Origin: CAYWOS01 sp964459985
Lineage (GTDB): Bacteria > Bacillota > Clostridia > Christensenellales > Aristaeellaceae
NCBI GenBank assembly: GCA_964459985.1
Contig: CAYWOS010000011.1
Span: forward strand, 8,211-72,210
Direction of reading: 5' to 3'
Length of the DNA: 64,000 nucleotides
In this document: positions 8,764 through 17,118 of the stretch, piece by piece
Position numbering within the stretch: the stretch's first letter is position 1
Layout of the letters: every line of letters begins with the position of its first letter
Notes under the pieces: generated by a model
What the model was told of the DNA's origin: nothing
The model's database searches: none
What the model saw: the letters and a program-made list of their open reading frames with translations, nothing else
Position numbers and translations under genes: made by a program

Positions 8764-10295
8764 GCCCCGACCGCCTCCTTCTTCCTGCCCGCCATCATCA
8801 GCCCGATTTCCTCCTTGGTCGCCGTGCGCGCGTCCACGACGCCCGTCACGTGACCGGCGCACAGCACCAGAATCCTGTCGCACAGCGCGAGCAGCACGTC
8901 CAGATCCTCGCCCACGCACACCACCGCGACGCCGAGCTGCTTTTGCTCGTTGAGCAAATGATAGATGGTGTACGAGGAATTGATGTCCAGACCGCGCACG
9001 GGATACGCCACCATGAGCACGGTGGGGCTGGAGGCGATCTCGCGCCCGACCAGTACCTTTTGCACGTTGCCGCCCGAGAGCATGCTGATGGGCGTCGAAA
9101 CGCCGGGCGTCGTGATTTTGAGGTTCCTGACGATCTTTTCGGCGAGCGAGCGCGGCTTCTTGCGGTCGGCAAAGAACCCGCCGCCACGCTTATACGTGCG
9201 CAAAAGCATGTTGTCCGTCATGTCCATCGAGGCGACCAGCCCCATGCCCAGACGATCCTCGGGCACGAAGGAGAGCTTGACGCCGAGCTTGTCGATTTTC
9301 TCGGCGCTGATCTTGGAAAGATCGACGTCGCCGCCCTCGGGCGGGTAATAATCGACGTTGCCGGACACCGTAGGCTGCAAACCGGCGATCGCCTCGAGCA
9401 GCTCGCGCTGCCCGCTGCCCGCCACGCCCGCGATGCCGAGGATCTCGCCGCCGAACGCCTCGAACTCGGCATGGTCCAGCGTGCAGCGCCCTTCCTTGTT
9501 GTAGCAGGTCACGCCGTTCACCGACAGGCGCTTTTCGACGAATTTCGGCTCGGGGCGATCGATATCGAGCGTCACCTTTTCGCCGACCATCATTTCGGTC
9601 AGCTCGCGCTCGCTGGTGCTCGCGGTATCCACCGTACCGATGTATTTGCCTTTGCGCAGCACGCTGACGCGGCTCGACAGGGACATTACCTCGCTCAATT
9701 TGTGCGTGATGATGACGATGGCGCGCCCGTCGTCGCGCATGACGCGCAGGATATCAAACAGCGTGTCGGTTTCCTGCGGCGTCAGCACGGCGGTCGGCTC
9801 GTCAAGAATCAGGATTTTCGCGCCGCGATACAGCATTTTAACGATCTCGACCGTCTGCTTCTGCGACACGCTCATTTCGTAAATCTTCTGATGAAGATCG
9901 ACGTCGAAGCCGTAGCGATCCATGAGTTTTTGGATATCCTTCGCCGCCTCGCGGATGTTGAGGCGCATCTTGCCCGGCAGCCCGAGCACGATGTTTTCGG
10001 CGGCGGTCAGCACGTCGATCAGCTTGAAATGCTGATGGATCATGCCGATGCCCAGCGCAAACGCGTCCTTGGGCGAGCGGATAACCACCTCGCGCCCGTC
10101 GATGAAGATCTGTCCCTCGTCGGGGAAATAGATGCCCGAGAGCACGTTCATCAGCGTCGTTTTTCCGCTTCCGTTTTCGCCCAGTATGGACAGGATTTCG
10201 CCGTGCCGCACCGTCAGATCGACATGATCGTTGGCGGCGACGCTCCCGAAGCGCTTGGTGATGCCCTTGAGCTCGATGGCGTTCCGGTTTTCCAT
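8760..10295 (-). CDS. ABC transporter ATP-binding protein, two fused NBDs
   Basis: 511 residues with two nucleotide-binding domains, as in RbsA/YufO-type proteins that serve BMP-dependent nucleoside importers. NBD1 is complete: Walker A GENGSGKTT (residues 39-47), signature MSVSQKQTVEI, Walker B ILILDEPTA. NBD2 has the usual degenerate Walker A (GVAGSGQRE) and signature LSGGNVQK, but its Walker B reads LMVAYPVRGLD, without the acidic pair, so ATP hydrolysis probably rests on NBD1. The start was set at ATG 10295 because GGAGG lies 5 nt upstream; the open frame begins 13 codons earlier without a ribosome site. The stop overlaps the first permease start. Confidence 0.93.
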   Translation of the reverse strand: MENRNAIELKGITKRFGSVAANDHVDLTVRHGEILSILGENGSGKTTLMNVLSGIYFPDEGQIFIDGREVVIRSPKDAFALGIGMIHQHFKLIDVLTAAENIVLGLPGKMRLNIREAAKDIQKLMDRYGFDVDLHQKIYEMSVSQKQTVEIVKMLYRGAKILILDEPTAVLTPQETDTLFDILRVMRDDGRAIVIITHKLSEVMSLSSRVSVLRKGKYIGTVDTASTSERELTEMMVGEKVTLDIDRPEPKFVEKRLSVNGVTCYNKEGRCTLDHAEFEAFGGEILGIAGVAGSGQRELLEAIAGLQPTVSGNVDYYPPEGGDVDLSKISAEKIDKLGVKLSFVPEDRLGMGLVASMDMTDNMLLRTYKRGGGFFADRKKPRSLAEKIVRNLKITTPGVSTPISMLSGGNVQKVLVGREIASSPTVLMVAYPVRGLDINSSYTIYHLLNEQKQLGVAVVCVGEDLDVLLALCDRILVLCAGHVTGVVDARTATKEEIGLMMAGRKKEAVGA

Positions 10296-10358
10296 TTCAT
10301 CCTCCGAAAAAGAGAGGCGGAGCCGCATGAACACACGGCTCCGCCAGGAATGCGGGAA

Positions 10359-11522
10359 TTACTTCACGGTGATACCGTCGATGATCATGTCAAAGAGCGG
10401 CGCGCTGCGCAGTTCGCCCTCGTGGAAGTAACCGTCGAAGACCAGTTCGTGTCCCTCGAAGCCCCACGCGTTGGCGTAGGTGGTCACGGTTTCGCCGCCC
10501 ACGGTGAACGCGGAGCAGTCGAAGATCTTGAGGCTGCCGTCGGCGATGGCGGCGAAGACTTCGGCGACCTTGTCGGCGGTGCCGGGGGCGACGGCCTTTT
10601 CGTTGAGCGCGGAGATGGCGACGGCGCCGTCGATATAGCCCTTGCCCCAATCGGCGTCAAACTTCTTGCCGTCCAGCACGTTCTGCACGGCGTAGGTCAC
10701 GAAGGGGCCCCACACGGGCACGGCGGAAACAAGCGCGTAGTTGGGCGCGGTGGCGGTCATATCGATGTTGTAGCCGACCATGTAGACCTTGGCGGCCTCG
10801 CAGGCGGACGCCGGGCCGGTGGTATCGGAATGCTGGCTGATCATGACGCAGCCGTCGGCGATGAGCGTGTCGGTGGTTTCTTTCTCAAGGGCGAAATCCG
10901 ACCATTCGTTGGTGTAGATGACTTCCATCGTGGCGGAGGGGCACACCGAGCGCACGCCCAGATAGAAGGCGGTGTAGCCCGAGATGACCTCGGCGAAGGG
11001 CTTGGCGCCGACATAGCCGATCTTCGCCTGCTCGGCGGTGATGGCGCCCGATTCGATCATTTCGTTGAGCTTCATGCCGGCCACGACGCCCGAGACATAG
11101 CGGGCTTCGTGAATGCCGATGAAGTAGTTATGCACGTTGTCCATCCCCAGACCCGCGGCGGAAACGCCGGTGGCATGGCAGAACTCGATGTCGGCGTATT
11201 CGTCGGCGGCTTGGAAGAGGTAGGATTCCTGACCGAAGCTGTTGGCGAAGATGATGCTGCAGCCCTGCTCGGCAAGGTCGATCGCGGCGTCGTAGGCCGT
11301 TTCGTCCTCGGGCGTGTTCCATTTATAGATGACCTGGTCTTCGCGCAGTCCGAGCGCTTCCTGCATGGCTTTCGCGCCCTTGACGTGCGCGTAGGTATAG
11401 CCCTCGTTTTCATCACCGATGAAGATAAAGCCGACTTTGATGTCGTCCTTGGTGACCGCGAGCGCGGCAACCGAAACGAGGGACAGCGCGAGAGCGAGAA
11501 CCAGCGCGATGAGCTTTTTCAT
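10359..11522 (-). CDS. BMP family ABC transporter substrate-binding protein
   Basis: 387 residues. An N-terminal signal peptide (MKKLIALVLALALSLVSVAALA) is followed by a BMP/PnrA-like fold that opens KVGFIFIGDENEGYTYAH, typical of nucleoside-binding proteins. The cleavage region is an A-L-A type signal peptidase I site; no lipobox Cys is present, although Bacillota binding proteins are normally lipoproteins. It is followed by the ATPase and both permeases and preceded by xpt, so purine nucleosides or bases are the likely ligands. GGAGGA precedes the ATG. Confidence 0.92.
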   Translation of the reverse strand: MKKLIALVLALALSLVSVAALAVTKDDIKVGFIFIGDENEGYTYAHVKGAKAMQEALGLREDQVIYKWNTPEDETAYDAAIDLAEQGCSIIFANSFGQESYLFQAADEYADIEFCHATGVSAAGLGMDNVHNYFIGIHEARYVSGVVAGMKLNEMIESGAITAEQAKIGYVGAKPFAEVISGYTAFYLGVRSVCPSATMEVIYTNEWSDFALEKETTDTLIADGCVMISQHSDTTGPASACEAAKVYMVGYNIDMTATAPNYALVSAVPVWGPFVTYAVQNVLDGKKFDADWGKGYIDGAVAISALNEKAVAPGTADKVAEVFAAIADGSLKIFDCSAFTVGGETVTTYANAWGFEGHELVFDGYFHEGELRSAPLFDMIIDGITVK

Positions 11523-11561
11523 GAGTGTTCCTCCTCCATTAATCCCTTGAGATATATTGGA

Positions 11562-12140
11562 TCAGTCCCCGGCGAACGTGAATTTTCCGTTCTCGATCGC
11601 CGTAATGACCGCCAATGACTTGAGTTCGACGCCCATTTCCCTGAGCGCCCGGCCGCCCGGCTGGAAACCTTTCTCGATCGCCACGCCGACGCCGACGACC
11701 TCGCACCCCTGCTGCCTGCACAGCGCGATCATGCCCTGCGCCGCCTGCCCGTCGGCAAGGAAATCATCCACGATGAGCACCCGGCTGCCCGCCGGCAGGT
11801 ACCGCCTGTCCACGCGGATGGTGTTTTCCGTCTTGTGCGTGAAGGAGTACACGCGCGCCTGCGCCACGTCGGGCGACTGCACGACCGTCGCGCTCTTCTT
11901 GGCGAACACCACGGGGAGATCGCCGAGCGCGTTCGCCGTCGCCAGCGCCAGCGCGATGCCGCTTGCCTCGACGGTCAGCACGATGTCGGGACGCATGGCG
12001 GCGAAATGCCCGGCGAGCGCGCCGCCCATTTTGAACATGAGCGCCGTATCGATGCGGTGATTCAGGAACATATCCACCTTCACCACGTCGGTTCCCACGG
12101 CGCGCCCCAGCCGCTTAATCTCCTCGCGTAATTCCCGCAT
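11562..12140 (-). CDS. xpt: xanthine phosphoribosyltransferase
   Basis: 192 residues, the normal length of Xpt, which converts xanthine and PRPP to XMP in purine salvage. Seen are the N-terminal MRELREEIKRLG, the Xpt-type VDMFLNHRID segment, VEASGIALA, and the PRPP-binding loop VLIVDDFLADGQA at about residues 122-134. It is the first gene of an operon with the BMP transporter, giving a coherent purine uptake and salvage unit. The promoter is at 12209-12237. The leader is short (under 70 nt) and has no purine riboswitch core. Confidence 0.94.
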   Translation of the reverse strand: MRELREEIKRLGRAVGTDVVKVDMFLNHRIDTALMFKMGGALAGHFAAMRPDIVLTVEASGIALALATANALGDLPVVFAKKSATVVQSPDVAQARVYSFTHKTENTIRVDRRYLPAGSRVLIVDDFLADGQAAQGMIALCRQQGCEVVGVGVAIEKGFQPGGRALREMGVELKSLAVITAIENGKFTFAGD

Positions 12141-12208
12141 GACGTCCCCCGCCCGGCGCGTTGCCGCGCCCTGTGAAAAATCCGAACATTTTCGGAAAAT
12201 TCGGTTTT

Positions 12209-12237
12209 ATTGTACACCATTTCGCCGCCCGACGCAA
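12209..12237 (-). promoter_or_regulatory. promoter of the xpt-BMP transporter operon
   Basis: Minus-strand TTGCGT (12232-12237) and TACAAT (12209-12214) are spaced by 17 bp, upstream of xpt. Confidence 0.65.
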
Positions 12238-12287
12238 GCCCTTTTCCGAATTTTTTCGCGCAAACGGGCAAAAAAATGACAAGAAAA

Positions 12288-12316
12288 AACGCGCGTCGCC
12301 GTCGCGGCCGCGCGTT
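12288..12316 (-). terminator. terminator hairpin, left duplicate of element B
   Basis: A hairpin of GC-rich arms (GCGCGTCGCCG / CGGCCGCGCG) followed on the minus strand by a six-T run. It terminates the minus-strand glycoside hydrolase transcript after the 234-bp element. It matches 12551-12579 with two differences. Confidence 0.75.
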
Positions 12317-12550
12317 CAGACCGTCGACAAACCCGGTCGTTCCTCCCGGGGATGCAACGAAGGGGCGGAGTTCCTTCGTTTCTCATCCGAAACCAGCGAC
12401 ATGCGCGGTGGTTTCGGAACGATTTTCCGCAGAAAATCGGTTCCTTACGCGTTTTTCCGACCGCGCGGCAAAGCCGCGCAGGAAAAACGTGCAAACCGCA
12501 AAAATGAAAGATTCATTTTTGCGGAGGGTGTCGACTTTGTCGACACCCTG
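12317..12550 (+). mobile_element. 234-bp multi-hairpin element, copy B
   Basis: Second copy of the element, exactly 234 bp, beginning CAGACCGTCGAC and ending GTCGACACCCTG on the plus strand. It is embedded between two 29-bp copies of a terminator hairpin downstream of the minus-strand glycoside hydrolase gene. Its stem variants (AACGAAGG/CCTTCGTT and AGGG/CCCT) match copy C rather than copies A and D. Confidence 0.85.
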
Positions 12551-12579
12551 AATGCGCGTCGCTGTCGCGGCCGCGCGTT
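12551..12579 (-). repeat. terminator hairpin duplicate, right of element B
   Basis: A 29-bp direct repeat of 12288-12316 with two mismatches, placed between the end of the glycoside hydrolase frame (12591) and element B. It lacks the T run, which stayed with the left copy. Confidence 0.75.
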
Positions 12580-12590
12580 CGTCCATGGCG

Positions 12591-14338
12591 TTATTCGGTC
12601 TCGCCCTGATCCAGCAGCACGAGCGCCGTCCGTCCGGGCGTCAGGCGTCCGTACAGCGCGCCACCGCGCATCCGCATCTGCAATTGATCGCGGCATTCCC
12701 GCGCCCGCCCGTACGGAAGACGCCCGAGCAAAAGCCCTTCGTAAGGCGCGTCGCCCGTCAGGTACAGCGTCAGCGCCGCGCGGCCGCCGTCAAAAAAGCC
12801 GTGGCGTACACGTTCGGCGACGCAGTCGTCAGAAGCGGCACGCAGTCCTCGGCGTTCAATATCGCGGCGTGCTCGGCAAGCAGGCGCTTAACGGCGCGGA
12901 TTTCCGCCTTCTGCGTCTCGGAATACGGCAGCCACGCGCCGAACACGTCCTGCCAGATGATCATGCCCTCGCCGTTGAACAGCGCGCGCTCGACGACGAT
13001 ATCCTTCTGCGCGCCCACATGCCAGCGCGAAATACCGCCGCGCGTATGTCGGGGGAACAGGAATCGCATCAGATTGCTTTCGGGCATACTGATCTCGGTG
13101 CGGTACTGATTCCACGAGCTTGTAATCATTTCCAGCGCGCGGTACTCGTGCGGCTCGGACTCGGTGATGAACACGACGCCCGGCTTCGCCGCGTCGATCG
13201 CCGCGCGGAAGCTCTCGGGCACGGTGTTCATGGTATCAAAGAACACGCCGTCGATGTCGAGCTCGGCGATCAGCGCGGCGATGCGCGCCGTCGTCTGCGT
13301 ATCGTTTTCGACGGGCGAACGATCCCACGGTTTGAAGGGCAGGAACACCCGGACGTTCCGTTCGTGCGCCCGGTCGACCAGCGCGCGCAGCGCCGTCCGC
13401 CCGCCGGGATAGTCGTCGTAGAAATCCCATTGCGTACGCGCGTCCAGCCCCAGACGCGGGTATTCGTGCCATAATAGGACGGCGTCGTACCCGCCGAACG
13501 CCCGCCCCGCGTCCAGCAGCGCGTCAATATCAGGCTTCCCCGACGCGTAATCGAAAAACTCGCGCCCGAAGGCGTAGCTGAAATGCGTCAGCCGGATATC
13601 GCGCATCCAGCGCAGATCGTCGCGCAGATACTGCGTTTGCGGCACGCGCGCGCGAATCTCCGCCCGAAAGCGGGAAAAGCACTCGCGCCAGCCGTCCGAA
13701 AGCGGCCACAGCCGCACGTCGGCGGCCATCGTCGGGCTGTCCGACAATCGGACGTGAAGACGGCAGTTTTCAAAATCATTCCGCGATGCGATATCGCACA
13801 GCTCGATATTGCGGCACGGGTCCCACGAAAGATTGGCGGCGTCGAGCGGGAAATACGCCGCGACGCCCTCGCCCGACGCGCTCTCCGCGCAATAGGGCGG
13901 CGGACAGAGCTTCTTCATTTGCAGGCAGGTCGCGCCGCCCGGCTTGGCGGCGGTCACGGCGGGGAACCGCTCCGCCGCACCCGGCAGACGCAGCGCGGCG
14001 AGCCACGGCAGTTCCAGCGCCGCGCGGCCGGGCACGCCGTCCGGCCACGCCGCCTTGAGCGTTACCGACACGCGTATTTCCCTGTCCGCGCTCAAAAACC
14101 CGACGCGCGCCCATAACGGCCCTTCCGTATAGGTCGCGTTGATCAGCGCGAAGCCCGCCCCCTCGTCCGCCTGCGTTTCACAGGACATCTGATCGGATGA
14201 AAAATCCCCAAAACCCTCCAGCCATACGCGAAACACGGGGCACGGACGCGCCGCCGTCGCCTTTCCGCCTAAATGCGCCGACACGGCGCCCGCCTCGAGG
14301 GAAAGCGTCAGCGCGCCGGATGAAATGATACGCTTCAC
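12591..14338 (-). pseudogene. putative glycoside hydrolase with C-terminal frameshift
   Basis: The uninterrupted frame stops at 12770, but a second frame continues the domain from a six-T run (12792-12797 on the plus strand) to a TAA at 12591: one extra T would join TAFF to DGGRAALTLYL and add about 65 residues. An N-terminal beta domain is followed by a TIM-barrel-like region with WMRDIRLTHF, LLWHEYPRLG, RVFLPFKPWD and GVFFDTMN, where the Asp is a plausible catalytic residue, as in clan GH-D-like enzymes; the exact family is not certain. The GTG at 14338, 7 nt after AAGGAGGGG and overlapping the upstream stop, is the best start. The defect may be a mutation, an assembly error or ribosomal slippage (T TTT TTG fits a -1 slippery heptamer). 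Confidence 0.7.
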
Positions 14339-15045
14339 AGAATCCCCTCCTTCACGCATCGGAACGAGACGGTCGCGGCGCGGTTGAGACCGCCCGCCAG
14401 AAGCGGCATTTTTTCATGGCTGCGGTTGTCGTGCGCGCCGCCCGCCATGTGCCAGAAATGCTCGGCGCGGTAATGGCAGCCGCCCCGAAGCAGGCAAAAT
14501 CTGTGCATCGAATCGTCGAAAACCTCCCGCGTCAGCTCCCACGCGTTGCCGCAAAGATCCATAACGCCGAACGCGCTTTGCCCCTGCGGATACGCGTTCA
14601 CAGGCGTCAGCGCGCCGCCGTCGCCGTTGGCAAACGAAGGATCATACGCGTCGCCCCACGGCCACAGACGGTTCTCAACGCCCTGCGCGGCATGCTGCCA
14701 CTGCGCCTGCGTGGGCAGACGCGCGCCGATGTGCGCGGCATACGCCTCCGCGTCCTCGACGGATACATACGTGACGGGCAGATCCTCGTTGTCCGCGTTC
14801 AGCCCGTCCTTGAGCTGAAGAAGGAAATTGCCCGCGTCCGCCGGACGATAGCCCGTTTCGCGGACGAACGCCGCGTACTGCGCGTTGGTCACGGGATAAC
14901 GCTGAATCTGATACGCGTTCAGAGGAATCGTCACCGGGCCGTGCTCCGCCTGACAATCGCCCTCCATGATCCGATGGCGAACGATATAGAGCATGTTCGC
15001 CCCGTCGATCCTGATCCATTCATTTTGAAGCATCGCCGTTTTCAT
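14335..15045 (-). CDS. formylglycine-generating-enzyme (SUMF1) fold protein
   Basis: 236 residues of the FGE-sulfatase domain: IPLNAYQIQRYPVTNAQYAAFV, RLPTQAQWQHAA, WPWGDAYD, VMDLCGNAWELT and a late LLRGG. Family members act as formylglycine-generating enzymes or as non-catalytic/other oxidoreductase derivatives. The usual C-terminal cysteine region of true FGE is not clear here (the segment reads LLRGGCHYRAEHFWHM), so sulfatase activation should not be assumed. Its stop overlaps the GTG start of the glycoside hydrolase, so the two are translationally coupled. ATG 15033 is an alternative start with better ribosome-site spacing. Confidence 0.85.
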   Translation of the reverse strand: MKTAMLQNEWIRIDGANMLYIVRHRIMEGDCQAEHGPVTIPLNAYQIQRYPVTNAQYAAFVRETGYRPADAGNFLLQLKDGLNADNEDLPVTYVSVEDAEAYAAHIGARLPTQAQWQHAAQGVENRLWPWGDAYDPSFANGDGGALTPVNAYPQGQSAFGVMDLCGNAWELTREVFDDSMHRFCLLRGGCHYRAEHFWHMAGGAHDNRSHEKMPLLAGGLNRAATVSFRCVKEGIL

Positions 15046-15095
15046 CCCTTCCGCGGCCGCCGCGCCGCCGACGAGCCAAGAGCCGTCCGGCAGTC

Positions 15096-15124
15096 ATTAT
15101 ACAAAGCGCAAAAATGAATGTCAA
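15096..15124 (-). promoter_or_regulatory. promoter of the FGE-like/glycoside hydrolase operon
   Basis: Minus-strand TTGACA (15119-15124) and TATAAT (15096-15101) with a 17-bp spacer, a full consensus housekeeping promoter. Confidence 0.85.
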
Positions 15125-15257
15125 CACGCTCCCCTTCTCGCCGCGCGCCAGAAAGCGCGCGAAAAAACGCGATTTTTCGCCGTTTGCACAAAATGCCAGC
15201 GTAATCTGCCGCGCGTCGGTCACAATAGCATTGATTCAAAAAGGGAGGTGAAAAGCC

Positions 15258-15473
15258 ATGAACAACGGATCGAATTCTTCAGGCAGCCGCGTCAACATTC
15301 CCGAAGCGCGCCCGGCGCTGGACAACATGAAATTCGAGATCGCGCGCGAGCTCGGCATCAATTTCAAGCCGGGCTACAACGGTGATCTGACGAGCCGCGA
15401 AAACGGCTACGTCGGCGGCTACATGGTCAAGCGTCTGATCGAACAGGCGGAAAGACAAATGTCGGGCAAGTGA
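15258..15473 (+). CDS. small acid-soluble spore protein, alpha/beta type
   Basis: 71 residues with the alpha/beta SASP signature ALDNMKFEIARELGI and the second helix GGYMVKRLIEQAERQM. These proteins coat and protect DNA in the dormant spore and are cleaved by GPR at the conserved EIA/S site on germination. GGGAGGTG lies 7-8 nt before the ATG. A sigma-G promoter would be expected; the upstream CACAATA about 36 nt before the start is only a weak candidate. A paralogue follows 40 bp downstream. Confidence 0.96.
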   Translation: MNNGSNSSGSRVNIPEARPALDNMKFEIARELGINFKPGYNGDLTSRENGYVGGYMVKRLIEQAERQMSGK

Positions 15474-15515
15474 TCACAAGGCAATATCAAATCATAACGA
15501 ATAGGAGTGAATAAC

Positions 15516-15752
15516 ATGTATAACGCCAACAATTCGGGCAGCCAGTCGTCCTCCTCGCAGCAGAACCGCGCCAACGTCCCCGAAGCGCGCGCCGCGCTGG
15601 ACAACATGAAATTCGAGATCGCCAGCGAGCTGGGCATCAACCTCAAGCAGGGGTATAACGGCGATCTTCCCTCCCGTCAGGCGGGCTATATCGGCGGCTA
15701 TATGGTCAAGCGCATGATCGAGCAGCAGGAGCGCCAGATGTCGGGCAAGTAA
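15516..15752 (+). CDS. small acid-soluble spore protein, alpha/beta type
   Basis: 78 residues, a close paralogue of the gene just upstream, with ALDNMKFEIASELGI and GGYMVKRMIEQQERQM. The ATG at 15516 is placed 8 nt after AGGAG; the GTG at 15507 overlaps that ribosome site and is rejected. The N-terminus is Asn/Ser/Gln-rich and longer than in the first copy. Two tandem spore protein genes show that the organism has a complete endospore lifestyle or descends from one. Confidence 0.96.
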   Translation: MYNANNSGSQSSSSQQNRANVPEARAALDNMKFEIASELGINLKQGYNGDLPSRQAGYIGGYMVKRMIEQQERQMSGK

Positions 15753-15808
15753 GCCTTTCCCATGGCATCGCCTCCCGGCGCGCCGGATTTCCCGGCGCGC
15801 CGCCCTGA

Positions 15809-15851
15809 AACGCCCGCCGGAGAACTCATGACGAGTTTTCCGGCGGGCGTT
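15809..15851. terminator. bidirectional terminator after the spore protein genes
   Basis: Long inverted repeat with arms AACGCCCGCCGG and CCGGCGGGCGTT plus an inner GAACTC/GAGTTTTC pairing. Short T-rich tails are seen on both sides, so it can serve the spore protein genes and the minus-strand ORF facing them. Confidence 0.65.
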
Positions 15852-15862
15852 CGATTATTCGT

Positions 15863-16060
15863 TTATTCCGCGCCGCGAGCCGACCGGCTGCACAGGAACG
15901 CCGACGTCTTGCCCGCGCAGATATCCTCGGGCGTTCCGGGCAGCACGCTGCCGTTGCGCGGGTACAGACAGCAGTTGACCGCGAGAGCCGGTCAACTGCA
16001 GAAAAACCCCATCGTCAGCAAAAGCGACGTGATCAGCATGGCGGATAAGCTCTTTCGCAA
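15863..16060 (-). pseudogene. small secreted Cys-rich ORF interrupted by in-frame TGA
   Basis: From a TTG at 16060 (GGGAGG 8 nt upstream) a frame of 65 codons ends in TAA at 15863, with one internal TGA at 15992-15994 (codon 23). Read through, it gives a positively charged start (MRKSLS), a hydrophobic core, a PALA signal-peptidase-like site right after the TGA, and a mature segment VNCCLYPRNG... with four cysteines. The TGA lies inside a perfect 10-bp stem (15971-15999). The simplest reading is a nonsense mutation in a small exported peptide gene; selenocysteine in a signal peptide is unlikely. No family recognised. Confidence 0.4.
15971..15999. repeat. perfect 10-bp stem hairpin around the TGA
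   Basis: Arms GCAGTTGACC and GGTCAACTGC with a 9-nt loop. No T run follows on either strand, so it is not an intrinsic terminator. Confidence 0.7.
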
Positions 16061-16093
16061 TCGTCGCGCCTCCCGTCTGTCGAGCGATTTCCG

Positions 16094-16888
16094 TTATTCC
16101 TTCAGCCAGTCGCGGTTCGTCGGCACAAGCCGCTCGCGCCGATCCAGCCAGAAGGACTGTATCAGGACGTGCTCCCGCGGCGGATCAAAGCGATCCGCCG
16201 GCACGTACAGCCCGATCGAATCGCCGCCTAAAACGCGCGCGGCGTAATCGCGCGCCGAGGACAGCTTATGCTCGAACGACACGCCCATCACGCCGCCCGC
16301 GCGCTCCTGCCCGGGCGCGGGGGACAGATGATTGTCCGAGCCCGCCGTCATGACCATGCCGTACTCCCGCGCGTAGCGGTACGCGGCGGCGTCGTTGGCG
16401 GGCGCGTTCGCCGCGTTGGCGGCCTCGACGCCGTCCGCAAAGCGCCTGCCCAGCCGCACATGGCGAATGTAGTCCCTTGTGCGGAAGGGATGCGCCTGAA
16501 TTACGCAGCCGCCGCCCTCGTGCACCAGGCGCATTTGCTCCGCCCGCGGGCAGGCGGCGATCGCGGGATGCGCGAGCAGCCAGTCCTGATCCAATCCGTA
16601 AATCAGGTACTCGTCGTCGCCGTAGCCTTGTTCCCAGCCGAAAAACACATCCAGACCGATCCGATCGCCCTCGTCCTTCGCTTCCTCATAGCCCCGGCAG
16701 AAGGCGCGCACCCATCGATCCCACGCCCATTCGCGCGGAATCGCCGTGTTGCCGCCGAAAAAGTGATCGGTCACAAAAATGCCCTGAAACCCCAGTGAAT
16801 GATAGTACCGCGCGTGCTCGCGCCCCGTGGAGCGCCCGCAGGCGCTGGACAGGCAGGTATGCAGGTGCGTTTCGTATAGGTACGCCAT
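16094..16888 (-). CDS. PHP domain metal-dependent phosphoesterase
   Basis: 264 residues of the polymerase-and-histidinol-phosphatase fold. Metal-binding motifs are visible in order: ETHLHTCLSSACG (His8, His10), TDHFFGGNT, GWEQGY, QAHPFR and GSDNHL. The protein hydrolyses phosphate esters in its relatives; the substrate cannot be read from sequence. The gene has its own promoter (16921-16949) and ends 33 bp before the TGA-interrupted ORF, which may have been co-transcribed. Cytoplasmic, no signal peptide. Confidence 0.9.
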   Translation of the reverse strand: MAYLYETHLHTCLSSACGRSTGREHARYYHSLGFQGIFVTDHFFGGNTAIPREWAWDRWVRAFCRGYEEAKDEGDRIGLDVFFGWEQGYGDDEYLIYGLDQDWLLAHPAIAACPRAEQMRLVHEGGGCVIQAHPFRTRDYIRHVRLGRRFADGVEAANAANAPANDAAAYRYAREYGMVMTAGSDNHLSPAPGQERAGGVMGVSFEHKLSSARDYAARVLGGDSIGLYVPADRFDPPREHVLIQSFWLDRRERLVPTNRDWLKE

Positions 16889-16920
16889 CTTCCCGTCTCA
16901 TCCTCCAATCGATCCGGTTC

Positions 16921-16949
16921 ATTATAGGCCTCTTTTCCCCCGCCCGCAA
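16921..16949 (-). promoter_or_regulatory. promoter of the PHP gene
   Basis: Minus-strand TTGCGG (16944-16949) and TATAAT (16921-16926) with a 17-bp spacer. Confidence 0.65.
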
Positions 16950-17050
16950 GACGATATTCCGGATCATCCGTCATTTTGTCGTCCGGGCGTCCGCGCGGGC
17001 GCGGAGCTGCCGCTTCGCAGGCGATTACCCGCGCGCAGACCCCCGCCGGG

Positions 17051-17079
17051 TTGACATTAAACGGCGCGCATGGTATATT
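17051..17079 (+). promoter_or_regulatory. promoter of the DUF6273-NAGPA-Lgt-like operon
   Basis: TTGACA (17051-17056) and TATATT (17074-17079) with a 17-bp spacer, about 40 bp before the start codon. Confidence 0.8.
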
Positions 17080-17118
17080 TATCGTTGTGCCATGGATACA
17101 GAGCAATGGGAGGCGCCC

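Noticed and set aside
8850..11618. 922-codon plus-strand open frame opposite the ABC genes
   Set aside because: Composition (His, Asp, Arg, Gly, Ala heavy) is typical of antisense reading in GC-rich DNA, and it covers three well-identified minus-strand genes.
12141..12208. Purine riboswitch upstream of xpt
   Set aside because: The leader is too short and lacks the conserved three-way junction sequences.
12161..13474. 437-codon plus-strand open frame crossing element B
   Set aside because: It runs through the terminator hairpins, the 234-bp element and antisense to the glycoside hydrolase.
15971..15999. Bacterial SECIS element at the TGA
   Set aside because: The TGA lies within the stem and only a few bases from the loop; known bacterial SECIS loops lie further downstream, and the codon falls in a signal peptide.
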